Shown: in pieces, positions 22,326 through 34,700 of the stretch
Layout: each line of letters opens with the position of its first letter
How positions within the stretch are numbered: position 1 is the first letter of the stretch
From: Nereocystis luetkeana
Taxonomy: Eukaryota > Sar > Phaeophyceae > Laminariales > Laminariaceae
DNA length: 64,000 bases
Direction: 5' to 3'
Assembly (NCBI GenBank): GCA_031213475.1
Contig: JARUPZ010000014.1
Coordinates: 5,425,775 to 5,489,774, forward strand
Notes under the pieces: generated by a model
What the model was told of the DNA's origin: nothing
Database searches by the model: none
Seen by the model: the letters and a program-made list of their open reading frames with translations, nothing else
Position numbers and translations under genes: made by a program

Positions 22326-23439
22326 AGCGCGTTGTGTGGGTACTGTCTTGCACAAGGATGACAGCAGCGTCGAGTGGATTGATAGGGGGAGCAGAACACA
22401 ACTGTGAGACATGGGGCCTCGCGTAGACTTACCGGTTTTTGTTCGAGGAACACAAGAGGGTGGCATCAGCCGTCGAGGTACAGACAGCTATTCCCAGTCG
22501 TAGGTTTGTTGTTCTCCTCCTCCCCCTCCTCCTCCTCCTCCTCCTCCTATGAATAATACACGTGACCCTATTTTCAGTGATCAGGACCCATCATACACAC
22601 TAAAAACGATATACTCCAGTATATTTTCGTACCAAGAATATTTTATCCTGATTACTATCGGTACGCATTCCCCCCCGTAATTCACAGATAGATTTCATTG
22701 TCGGCCGCCGGAGCTGCTGATGCATACTGCAGGCGTCACTACATTTTATTCCACCTTCGTGCGTGTGCGAAAAAAGCGCCACAACAGATGACGACAAAGC
22801 CCGAGCATACAGGTACTGACAGTCCGTTGCTGGCAGTGCCCCTGGATTGACCTCGCACAAGGTGCGCTAACCCACGCGAGATCCAACAGTCGGTACGAGC
22901 CTTTCAAAAGTCGGTCGACATTCCAGCTTTAGTATGTACCAGGTAGTACACAGGTGGCCGCCCCCCCCCCCCCCCCCCCTCCGCCGCTTGCACAAGGTGG
23001 GAGTAAAAACGTCCTTGCGAATACACCCGAACAATGCTGTTGTAGCAAAAACAACGAGGTGTCCGCAACCTGCCACTTCGGTACGCCTTTGTAGCGGTGT
23101 GCTAAACGTCCAACGTATCCACAACGATGATGTGCATTGATGTTTTCAAGCGTACATTTGTGCACGGGGCAGTCGATACATCAGATCACACATTCTTGAA
23201 CAAAAGGATGGGGGGGGGGCAGCAACCTCTTCTGTGTAAAACGCCTCCAAAACATTTGTTTTACACCCACATTGTGCAAAGGGCGGGGGGCCCAGGCCAC
23301 CTCCCTTCTCTTGACGACTACTCCGCGCCTACGATAGGCACAGAGCGGCCACCCCCCACCCCTCCAAACGCCAGCAACCGCCGACACCCGAGGCCGCGTC
23401 GCGCTCGCCCTCGCCGCCGGATCAAGGCCGAGGTCCCTC

Positions 23440-23670
23440 TCAGCACGCCCACACCCCCGCCGTCCCGCCCATTTTCAAGTTGAACTTGATTGCCCGCGCG
23501 TCCGGCACACCCACCTCCCTCGCCCGTGACGCCACGAGCCCGGGCCGCGGCGGCGTGACAGGGCCGGGTTCGCCATCTATCTGTGCATCCCGAAGATCCG
23601 GAATAGGAACGCCCAAGGGCGTCGGGCCCTTGATTCCCCCAGTAGATCCAAGATAACAACGGCATACTGT
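23440..23670 (-). CDS. Possible exon of an unrecognised gene
   Basis: A GC-rich island whose minus-strand frame contains LGVPIPDLRDAQIDGEPG and runs to a stop, with composition closer to the real exons here than to the surrounding DNA. No partner exon, start or family was found, so it may be chance or a gene relic. Confidence 0.2.
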   Translation of the reverse strand, partial: TVCRCYLGSTGGIKGPTPLGVPIPDLRDAQIDGEPGPVTPPRPGLVASRAREVGVPDARAIKFNLKMGGTAGVWAC

Positions 23671-24180
23671 ATAGTCTACTCTCAATATGTACCAGATATA
23701 CATGCCACGTTCGACGCGTGTCAACGGGGGAAGAAATAGCTGAAGTCTTACTGCTGTATCGGGATAAAAAAGCAAGGCACGAAGCGTACGAGTAAGTGGG
23801 GGGGGGGTATAAGAGCTTTTTTATTTTCTTTTTTCGAGTGTACATTATAATACTATTAATATTAATACTCTACCAGGTGCTATGGATGGATATGTTCCTG
23901 GTGTTATGTGGTTGTGTTATGGTATCTCTTTTCCCTGTTGCGGCGTTAAAGATTGTAGCAATCGTCCCCTCATCATACCTGGCAGGCGTTATCGTCTGCT
24001 TTTCTGACGAGCGCCTCGCCCCTTCGTTCAGAAGACATCTGGCGAGGCAAACCGCAATAATACAAGAAGAGTTATACCATAGTCAAGCACCTCGTGTGAG
24101 TGACCAGAACAGAGCCGAAGACATCAACCTGCTAGCAGAAGTCGGCCCCTAGGTCCATACTGCCTTACACTTAACACTGG

Positions 24181-24460
24181 CGTCGTCGGCAGCACATGGG
24201 TCGTTGGTCGTGAGTTCGAATCTCACGTCCACCATGAAATCGCTTTTTAAAGAAAAATGAATTCCTTCATGTCAAGAATCTGAAAAATACTTCTGGATCC
24301 CCAGAAATTGAAACCGCGTGTTGGTGTCACGCGTCGACCCGTATATCTGGTCCGTTCCAGGAGGGGAGAGTGTTGTGAGGCTTCGATTTGGTATGCATTT
24401 GGTTAACCTTTCACCTCTAGCCCAACGGATCAAGACCTTAACAAATGGCTCATAACAGTT
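24181..24460 (+). repeat. tRNA-like 3' half plus family S sequence
   Basis: GTGAGTTCGAATCTCAC with CACGTCCACCA (24209-24234) is a good T-arm and CCA-type end, but no matching 5' half was found. From about 24330 the linker CGTCGACCC...GGTCCGTTCCAG and the TGAGGCTTCGATTTGG...CAAATGG repeat match 1530-1650. Confidence 0.5.
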
Positions 24461-25230
24461 GCAAGTAAGTGATGCGGCGGGATGGTATACCACAGCTATC
24501 ATAGCTCTCGTTATTTTAATAATACTACTGCTAGCAGCTGCAGTAGTACCGATTTTCCCTTGTGGACAGGTATGATAGTACTGCTGCCGTGCGCACTATT
24601 CCGTAATTGTTTATTTTCTCCCACCGAGATGCATTTTTGTTACAGCCTGTTTTTGTGAACACAGGCAGGCAGGATTTCAGGATCAATGTGAGAACATTGA
24701 TCACTCATCACTTTGCTGAAAGAAGAAAACCTCGGAAACAAAAGGAAACCCATGCACCAAGTCTACCTCCCTTCTGTGCCAACTTTAGGTGTGTCTACTC
24801 CATTCTCTGTCCTTGCTTATTGATACAATAAATAGAACTGTTTCATACCTGGTACCTGGTACTACTGCGTTTGTATCTTTGTCAATCTTCAATCTTGACT
24901 GTTGATAATTTCGATTCTTGATCAGATCTTGGATCTTGATATCTTGATGCGCGATCCTGCGGGGAGAAGGTTGCCGTTTCATTCTTGAAGCATTACACAA
25001 CAAGATAACAGGCACATCTACACTGAGCCACCAGCCGCCAGCCGTATTGCGTACAGATTGCCTACTGCTGCTGTACTGGTTGTTGGTTCCTGGGTGCTGC
25101 TCCCGCTGCTGGTGGGGCTTGCTGTCGCTGCTCCTTTGAGCTATTCCTCCTGTGATTGTTGATAGTGGGCCGTCGACGTCAATCAATCAGTGTGGAGCGT
25201 GTGTGCTCTTGGAGAGTGTGACACAGATAG

Positions 25231-25459
25231 ATGGCATCGAGTGGTGGCGGCGGCGGCGGTACCAGACCGGTACTACTACGACCCCGCGATAATTATGAAG
25301 GCGGTTGTGGTGGTGGTGGCATCAGGCTCATCCTCCGCAGATCGCTCGAAGCGCTCCTGAGGCGAGACGAGGCGTTCGCCCGAGCCTTCCTCCGAGATCG
25401 TTGCACGTTCGAGCGCCTTGTCAAGCATGTGATCGCCGGACAACGCCAACACCAGCAGC

Positions 25460-25495
<36 letters not shown>

Positions 25496-28400
25496 GGGTG
25501 GAGCGTTCGGCGGGTCTGCACTGCATCGTCCTGGCGTTCCGACTGGCCCGCATCGACGACTTTACCTCGGAGATGTCCGCCCCAGTCCTGATAGCAGGGG
25601 CGCTCAGCGGAGTGATCGGATATCCACATCGCGGCGGCACCAGCACCACCAGCACCACCAGCACCACCAGCACCACCAGCACCACCAGCAGCAGCAGCAG
25701 CAGTCGCAGCGCGCAGGACACCACCATCTCGGAGATTTTGGCTCCTAGGCTACTGGCAGGAGGGGCACACAGCAGTGGGGTGATCGGATATCCAAGTCAC
25801 AGCAGTCACAGCAGACCCAGCGTGCAAGGCGCCAACAACACCTCCTCCGCAACGACGAACGATGGCGACGGCGATGCAACGAATACGGCGAGTACGGCGA
25901 AGAAGGGTCGCCATCGTCACCACCCCCACCAGGCGAAGAACGAGTGGCCGTCGACCCGGCTTCCTTCCGCGCAAGAGCTGGCGTCGCATGCACTCGTCAA
26001 CCCCCTGGTATTTTATTATATGGACTCGAGTATGTAGGCAGGGTCTGCTGCGGTACTTGAACGTATTTTTGTACCAGTACTCGTACGTATATATTTTCTG
26101 TTGTCGCGTGTCGTTTGGTCGAACACCAGTAAGTAGAAGACCTCTGCTACACTCTGGACGGAAATATAACAACCTTTGAAAAAAAGAAGAGGGGGATTCT
26201 ATACGTATACGCCTGTAGTGATATACTACAGTTGTACTGGTATGGATATTGTATACCTGGTAACACCCAAGAAAGACACCCCCTCTGACGATTTTCAGAG
26301 CTGGGTTTCTTGACAATGGCGAGGGCGAACTGAATACGACGAACGATGCGCCTATTATGCAAACAAACCTAACTTCTACGTACCTGGTAGACGAAATCTT
26401 ATCTTTCCAAGACCACCATTTTCGTTGTGTGTGCCCCTTAAGGCATGTTTTGGAGGAAACCAGCTCCGAGAGAAATCGTCCCAGGGGGTGTGTTATCTTA
26501 TCACCCAGTGTGATAGTGATACACGGGTACCCTGATTGCACTATTAATACGTACCGTACAACTGTACAGCACCACCCTGGGCGTAAATGTATGAAATGTT
26601 AGATCTTCAAATTAATGAACAAACGGTCCTTATATTTCAGCCCAGGAAGTGATGCATGCGATATACGTACTCCTATCAGACTGCTGTATACCAGGTATAG
26701 GATATCGCGGTTCGGCCCCCCTTGACGGACGGCCCTCACACAGTAGACTGGAAGTATGTGTCGCTCTGGTCTGTAATGTCAGATAAATTTGGACGCTGAT
26801 ATGAATATCAAATGGAGCTTATATTTCCGTTCGGAGTGGTACATACAGTACAAGTCGTACAAGTAATTTTTTTTTTTTCCCAGTATAATACCTACCTGGT
26901 AGGCGACATGATGCGCCCGAAAAATACCGGTCTCCTGGCGTCTCCTGCTGAAGTACAAAGCATCCGCACGTCGGATATCTCATGATCTACTGCTGTGAGA
27001 TAGAGGGAAGTTGGTTGTAGTACGTAGTCTTTATGTGCGTCACATCGGTTTTGATTTGTCGTACGATACTGCTGCGGCTTTCGTTCAGGAGAGTTCTTCA
27101 CTTACTTTCTGCTCCTTTATGGGAACGGCACTAATATTACAGCATTGATTGTCGGATGGCAAGCACGTAATAATAATCTACAGCAAGTAGATACCAGGTA
27201 ATCTATTACGGGGGGCCATAGTAAATAGGACCAAATATTGATAGAAAAAAGTGTGTACCGTAGGTCCTATCGCTATGGTCCCCCGTAATACTGTATTATT
27301 TCCACGGTAGATACTATAACATGATACAACATCGGGATAGATTTGCCTCGAAAGGCCTGCATACAGCAGTGGTGAATAATGACGTGGGGATCGATGATGT
27401 GTCCGAGAGGTGTGAAAGTATCTACCGTACGTACAGAATAACCATCGTTTAATCCTCGTTTAGTATTAGATTTGAACGTGAAACAGGGACTATATTCCCG
27501 GCGGGAGTGGTACCAGCAGTTTGTCCCGCAATAGATTGTCCGTTGGGATATAACATTGATACGCAATAATACCAGGTAGGTCTTTACATTTCGAGACATA
27601 GTGGTAACGTTTTCGCATGTATGTTCTCAGACTGTTATATATAGCAGTATATTCATACCAGGTACCTGATATATTGTGGGGTACAACAACTGTAGTAGTG
27701 CTGCTGTTTTTGCACAGTTTTCGACGAAAGTCTGCGGCAACAGTAAGCATATCCGCAACGCTGCAAGCGCGTGTTGAAAGTCTTTCGCACACGTTCTGCC
27801 TTCCTTTGTAACTCGTGTGGGCGCGGTTTAAGAGCTACCTGGTACAGTGGTAGACACTGGATCAAGGGGGGGTCAAACGGCTTGGTATCGGCGTACTAAA
27901 ACCCAACAGATACAGCAAAGGGGTTTATCAAGAAAAGTTCGGGTTTAACGCTTTTAGTATTTTCCCGTTTTGTTGACAAAACACGGGGGGCCATAGTTAA
28001 TAGGACCAACTATTGTTAGTAAAAAGGGTTAAATATATAGGTCTTTATGTATACCATAGGTCCTATTAACTATGGTCCCCCGTAATAGTGGGTCCCCATA
28101 ACGGGACTGTAGCCCCGAACGGGCTGATTACGAGAGGCCAAACAGGCCTGGCACACCCACCTCTCGCTGTTAAACCGTGACCCTATCCCACTGTGTCGCA
28201 TATCTGTGCTGGTATCTTTTTTGTCCCCCCGTAACGCAAGGACAGCTCGAGGACATCGAAGACGCGGCGCAATCTCTTCTCGAATTTCTCGAGGTGAGCA
28301 GCAGCGACTGACTGGAACGTTTCGGTGCGGGCGCGAGGGGAGGCGTGCGTGCGCGGGCGGGCGGGCGGGCGGGCGGGAGTGGGGACGGGGAGGGTGATAA

Positions 28401-31400
28401 CAGAAGTATCAAAACATCTGACATGTACGTTAGTAGCGATAAGCGTACTTGAAAGAAAATAGCAGTTTGATTGGGATTCCCCATCATCAGCAAAAAAGCT
28501 GGGACGCTTCTTGCACCATGGCTCCTCTTTCTTCATTTTATCCATCTTCTCCTGAACCCCCGAATCGGGGGAGGGTGGACTGGTATGTGTTCATTTCTAA
28601 CCGCTCGCTCACCGGGGTAAAAGAAGGGATGCGCGCACTATTATACCGTATTATTTATGAGGCCTCCTGACATAACAAAGAGCTCTACCTATGCCTCGCC
28701 CTGAAATAGACTTTTGAGAAATCTCCACACTTCAGACAGATGATCTACAGATCATACATATCACGATCTATCTACTTACAAACCATCTAGTTCATCACCT
28801 GCCGTTGCGAGAGATTGCGCAGGATCCATCTGCATAGGGCTAGTACAGATCCAAACCCAGAGAGGAAACATGCCCCACATCATGCCGAATATACGGCTTC
28901 CACCCGGCAACATGAGCTAGATCATACGTACAAGATCGATATTAGATTATCTTTCTGCCTTCGAAGATCTAGATCGTCAAGTGGGAATGATCTGTAGATG
29001 ATCTGTAGACGATATGTCGGCGATCTGTAGATCATCTGTCCGGGGTGTGGAAATATGTGTACGTGCAGGCCGATGAACTATCTTTAGGGGGTGTATATAC
29101 AGCGAAACATTCAACGATGGGCGAACAAAAATATCGGGTTCCAAAGCAACTGGGTTATCGGCTACAGCAGGGAGGCTCCCCCTCCCCCCGTCAAACAAGA
29201 ACAAGTTGAGCTTCAACGTTCCTCCCCTGAGGAATATCCAGAGGAGTACTTATCCTAAGGAGTGCTTATCCTGAGGAATACGTATCCTGAGGAACGTATA
29301 GAATGAGGGAGATCCCCGAGAAACGTTACGCAGTTGCGTGCTTTTATGTTGTCCATCTGACAACGTGTAGCAAAAGCATGATCGTCAACGCCCATCACTC
29401 ACATTAGCAGTACACATCCCTCAAAAGGAAGGAACAAGAAAAACAATTGGGAACCAAAACATGCAGAGAAGTCACTTGAGGAGTATCCTGAGGAGTAACT
29501 GGAGCACTAACTTGAGGGTCAACTTGAGGGATAACCTGAGGAACAAGCTGAGGAATAACCAGAGCAGTGCACCCCCCCCCCCCCCCGCCCCCCCCATGCT
29601 TTTTCTCTGTCGCTCCCCCAGCGCGACCCCGAGTTTCCCGCTGCCGGAGAGGGCAGGCTTGTACCGAAAGCCAGCAGGGCCTCCGCGATGGTCCCGGCAG
29701 GGTACGGAAAGGCCAACGATTCTACGGACGCAGCTGCCGTCGGTCGAGACACCAGAAAAGGTGAGGTTGAGTGTCACAGCTAGAAGTGGGCACCGGGAGG
29801 ATTTTTTTCGTTGTGGCCTTTTTTTCCTAGCTTCCGAAATACTGGAGACTAGTTAGCGGGGGAATTTTCTTTTTGTTTCTCTCGATTTTGCACGTTTTGA
29901 CGTGCATTGATTTAGCTCCTATACGTGCGTGCTGGGTTCTGTTTCCTTACCTTGTGAGCAAGCCTTGTGCCTACTGACGCATCTGTAGTCACTCTTCTTA
30001 TTGGTGCAGGCTTGTGTTAGGGTAGATGGGCTGTCCTGACAAAAACAAATAAATAAACAACCGGCTACCATAATTGATAGCCGATGACTCGCAGACACCT
30101 GATTATTCCAGGCACCGCAGGTGAACGGAACCGATTTACACCAAACAATCATAGCTTCTAACAATATTCGCAACACGAACGATATCACGAGGAGGACGTC
30201 CAACCAAGCTAGAAAAAATCAGGTGTCTAGATAGACGAAGGAAATAAGAGAGTGAACATAGTACAGCAGCCGTCGCTGGGCACTCGCGCAGCAGGACACC
30301 AGAAAAAAATGAACTGTCTGCGGCTTGTATGTGTTGGTGGGTTTCCCTGTTCGGTCGGTCGATCGATCGATTGGTGGTTCGGTTGATCGATCGATTGGTC
30401 GGTCGGTCTGTCGCATTAACCATCTCGGCAGGGGTCTCTGTTTCGTTTTATCGCTTGTAACATATATATATATATATAAATATATACCTGGTATATATAT
30501 ACCTGGTATACATATATATTTATTTGCTTCGTACGTACTCACGGTAACGCGCGTTTGAGTTTGCCGCACAGGGGTGTGGTCATTATTTTTAGTGCTCGAT
30601 TTTTGCCAGAACGGGTGAAGGTGAAGACTGGTATTGCCGAACAAGGGATTTTCGGGAAACAGCTAGGTCGAGCAAGAGAGAGAGAGAGAGCCTTCACCTT
30701 TTAGTAACACACTTCCTATTAATAACCATTGGTTGAAAGAAAAGCGAACACCGATATTTGTTTAGTATTAAAGTCGATCAATGCTTGCGGGAAACTTCAC
30801 GACAGCGATTTCTCGTTTGTTTTTTTTGGGATCACGACGCGTGCACTCTGACCATGGGACACGAGCGGGCCCAGCGGCCAAGACGTGGCCGACCCCCTCC
30901 CGTCGAGATTGGTGGCGCTTTTTCTACATATGTACACCTGGTATATAGATGACGCTCAGGGGTCTCCTGTTGGTGCAGTCTCATCGAGATTGGCAGCCAA
31001 AATTGATTCTGACACGTCTAAACTAAAAAACTTCAGGACAACTCGATTTCAAGGGAAAAACTCGTCCAGATCGGCAAAGATTTCAGCGCGTTTAAAATTC
31101 TTATTCGGGGTTCTCTACAGCATACAGTATTGTGGGAACAGCGGGATACACTACATCCGCTCGCCCCGATCCGGCAGTCACCAGCGCTACAGATCCACAG
31201 CTTTTTCCCTTCCCCTCCTGCCCGTCGGTCACCACAGCAACAGGCCCACGTTTTCTTTCCTTGGCCCTCTTTTCCTTCCGTCTCCAGTGCAACAAGACCC
31301 ACGTTTTCTTCCTTTGGCCCTTCATTTATTCTTGCTTGCCCTCGTCGTTGATAAGCAGCCACCTGGGATCCCACCAAAGAATAATCGCTACCCGAGAATT

Positions 31401-31759
31401 GTTCCGATCCCCGGAACAGTCCCCGTAGATCACTGGCAGCCTCAGCGATAATGTATTGGCACGACTATGGCCAACACGTCGGTCACCACTAACAAACCCC
31501 GGCTTTTGTTCCCTGGTCTCTTGTTTTGACGCCTTCCAAAATCGCCGCCGCCACCGCCGCTGCCGCTACCGCTTCGATTTCTTCAGCAGCAGCGGCGTTG
31601 TCGTCTGGGTTCGACGACCCGGCCACGTGCGGAACGTTCGCGCTGCGGCGACTTTGCCTCTGCGGTTTGGCATTTTCCCTTCACCCCCCGACGACCGCAG
31701 CAGCTAAGGTGGTGGCGGCGGCAGCATCAGCAACGACGGCAGCGACGGAAGACGAAAAC

Positions 31760-31793
<34 letters not shown>

Positions 31794-34700
31794 TGGAAGA
31801 AAAGAAACGCGGGAACGTTGCCGTAAATCCCGATAAGTCAAGCCGCTTCGTTGCGCGCTCTCGCGCACCCAGTCACGCCAAGAGGTGCGTGCGCATTGTA
31901 TTTGCTTGTTTTTTGTATTTCGTCACAAAGAGTGTTTTGTTTATTTTTGTTATCGGTCGGTCCCGCCGATAAAATGACCGCCGCCTAGACGCGGCGTCCT
32001 CTCTCTAGTATTTTCTCGCAACGAGACAATGAGGGGCACGGGCGGGGGGGGGGGGGGGGGGTACTCGATAGGAGATATTTACTCGATCTCATGCATGGCC
32101 GTAGTCGTATGCCCATAGACCCTCGCATCCCTACAATGCCGGGACGGAGAATGTCGGGTTTTCACTGACCACGCAGACATTGCTTGCACCAAGCGGGAAG
32201 CGCCGTGAGTTGTCTGGCGAGTCGCATGAAGGATGAGCTTCGTCCTACTAAGAATTTCTTGTGAGGCGGACTTGCATATGGACGACAGCTTCAATGAGCG
32301 GGGGGTGGAGGTGGTAGAATGCAACAAATTTATGAATGACTAGAGCTGGTGTGTAGTAACTGAATTGGTTTACGTTTTCTTAGGAGACGATATCTACACG
32401 AAGGTTAAAAAGGTGTAAAGTGTTAACTGAGATCGTAAACGTGGCGATCTGTTCGCTATATGGCACAGCAACCGACAGGAAAGACGTACGCACGCATGCA
32501 ATGCATGCACTCCTTGCTCTCTGTCTTCTTGTTTCCTATTGCCCCCTCATCTCTGAGACGGGACGAACACGTATGCGTGCAAGCATCCATATTTCTCTTT
32601 GTTATTTCCAACAGTCCCCCCGTCTCTTTAAAGATAGCCGACGAGAAAGACGTACCCGTGCGCATGCGTGCATCCATCTCTCTCTCTCTCTTCTTCTTGT
32701 TTCTGACAGCCCCTCCATCTCTAACGCCTTGCTGGAAACCCTTGTGGTTCTGGCACACGGACACTTCCTACACCCGGACGCCGCCGCCCTAGACCAATTC
32801 CTGGACCACAACAAAAAGTCAAGCACGTTAAAATCAAACTATCATCATCGTAGCCTTCTTGACGATCAAAAAAACAAGTATGGTGGGAACCCTCCTCCGC
32901 TGCCGCGGGAGCGGGAGGGGGGGGCGCTTTTCCAGCCTCTGGATAAAACGCCTTCCGCTACTACTACTACTGCTACTACCGATCTTGAGGCGACCGATTT
33001 TCGGGTGACCAACCAACGTCGCCGCCGCCGTACGGAGATCGCCCGTCGATCGATAGGCGGTGATGAGGCATGCAACGATGACGGTTCGATAACTTCGGAG
33101 TCCTCCTTGGAAGAGAGCAAAACATCACACTATCACGGTCAAAATGGCGGTCTTGTCGTCCGTCCAGCGACCGCGAGTCCGGCAACGATAACAGCGGCGG
33201 GGGCGGGGGCGGCGGTGCGGACGGCGAGGACGACGGGAGGCAGCAGCAGCAGCAGCAGCAGCAGAGCGAGCGATGCGGCCGGGCACAGAAAGGTGGCCGG
33301 CGATGGAAGCGGGGGTAGCGGACGTGGGGACGGTGGTGGCGACGGCGGTGGTGATGGCGTTGTGCTGGTGGCAAAGGGAAAGGGAACATGCATGGTGAGA
33401 GAAAAGATAAGAAAAAAGAGCATTTTTTTAGCTCATCGAAAGAGGAACAATACAGAAAATGCCTCGGAAAGAGACGACAAACCAGACGGGGTAGTAGAGA
33501 GTGCTGCTATACATACAGACTCGTTTTTTTCTCGCGCAGACATGCAATCGGACGAGTAGTTGTCTGCCACCAGCGCGTTTTGAGTCTGCGCTCCCCGAGG
33601 GAACGGCGCAGCCCCCCCCCCCCCCCCCACCGTCCACCGTCCACTGTATAGACCCCGATGCCAGAATGATGCCGAGGAGGGGGCTGCTGCGCACGCAGTT
33701 GGTCGGCAGTCTTGTTGCTCTAGCAAACAGAACGCCGCATCCTCGTCGCCGTGTCTACGGAGAGAAGGCGGCCGGGTGCCGTGCGCGCACGGGGTGGGAG
33801 GGGGGTGTACTCGGTATCATGTATGGCCGTAGTCGTATGACCATAGACCCAAGCATCTCTAGAATACCGGGACGGAGCACGTCGGGTTTTCACCGACCAG
33901 CCTGAGGGGGGGGGGGGGGTTACGAAACAAAACATAGAAGGCCATGTCGCCGGCAAGTCTCCGGGTGGGGAAAACCGCGCGGTGTTTGTTTGTTTGTGTC
34001 GATCGGCGTCTGGCAGATGGCGCAGGCAATCGCGGTCGCACAGCATACGTATACCCCGGGAAAAAGCCACCGCGACTGCGGCTGTCAGATAGGAAGACCC
34101 AAAAACACAAGTGGTTGACCGGGAGGTGGTGCGCACAGAAAAATGTCCCATCCACAAAACCATGGGACCAACAAAAATACCATTTTGAGGTTGCCTGCCA
34201 CTTTGAGGCGGCCGGTGCCACCGAACAGGAGGGAAAAAACTCTCCCAGATTGTAACACTCACACACGAGCACACGCAAACACGACAATACACACAAAACA
34301 CACACAGAACACACAAACACACTGAAGCACTCGCAGATATATCTAAATGTATATATATATATATATACACCCACACGCACGAACACGCGCGTACATGACA
34401 ACATACGTACGTAAGTCCCAACGCGTGGTACGACACCCGCCTTCTCCGCTGCCGGGTTTCCCCTCCCCCCCCTTCCCCTCACAAGAGGCTCTTAGTACCG
34501 GGATGCAGCTCACCCTTGGGCCGACTCGTCCAACACCTCCCGTTTCGCTTCGCGCGTGGTGCAACCAATGTCTGCCTGATCGGCGGAAAACCCCACGCAT
34601 TTTTTCGTACAGTACCGGCATCGTCGGGATGCGAAGGTCTACGGTCACACTCCTGCGGCCGTGCATGACACTGAGTACACCCCCCTCTCTCCCCGCCCCG

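Larger units (their letters stand above)
21124..25230. other. Intergenic region between the two plus-strand genes
   Basis: Holds two family P copies, a tRNA-like 3' half with family S sequence, a possible decayed MITE at about 22564-22683 and G/C runs. The promoter of the gene starting at 25231 should lie at the right end, but no promoter element can be pointed to. Confidence 0.5.

Noticed and set aside
22564..22683. Possible further MITE A copy
   Set aside because: Only the size, a TATTTTCGTACC-like core and CCCCCCCGTAATTCA end agree; too diverged to list with confidence.
32420..33559. 379-residue ORF taken as a stand-alone gene
   Set aside because: Its first part (32420-32709) is low-quality sequence before a good acceptor; only 32710-33394 fits the phase of the neighbouring exons, and the tail after ATG|GTGAGA is intron.
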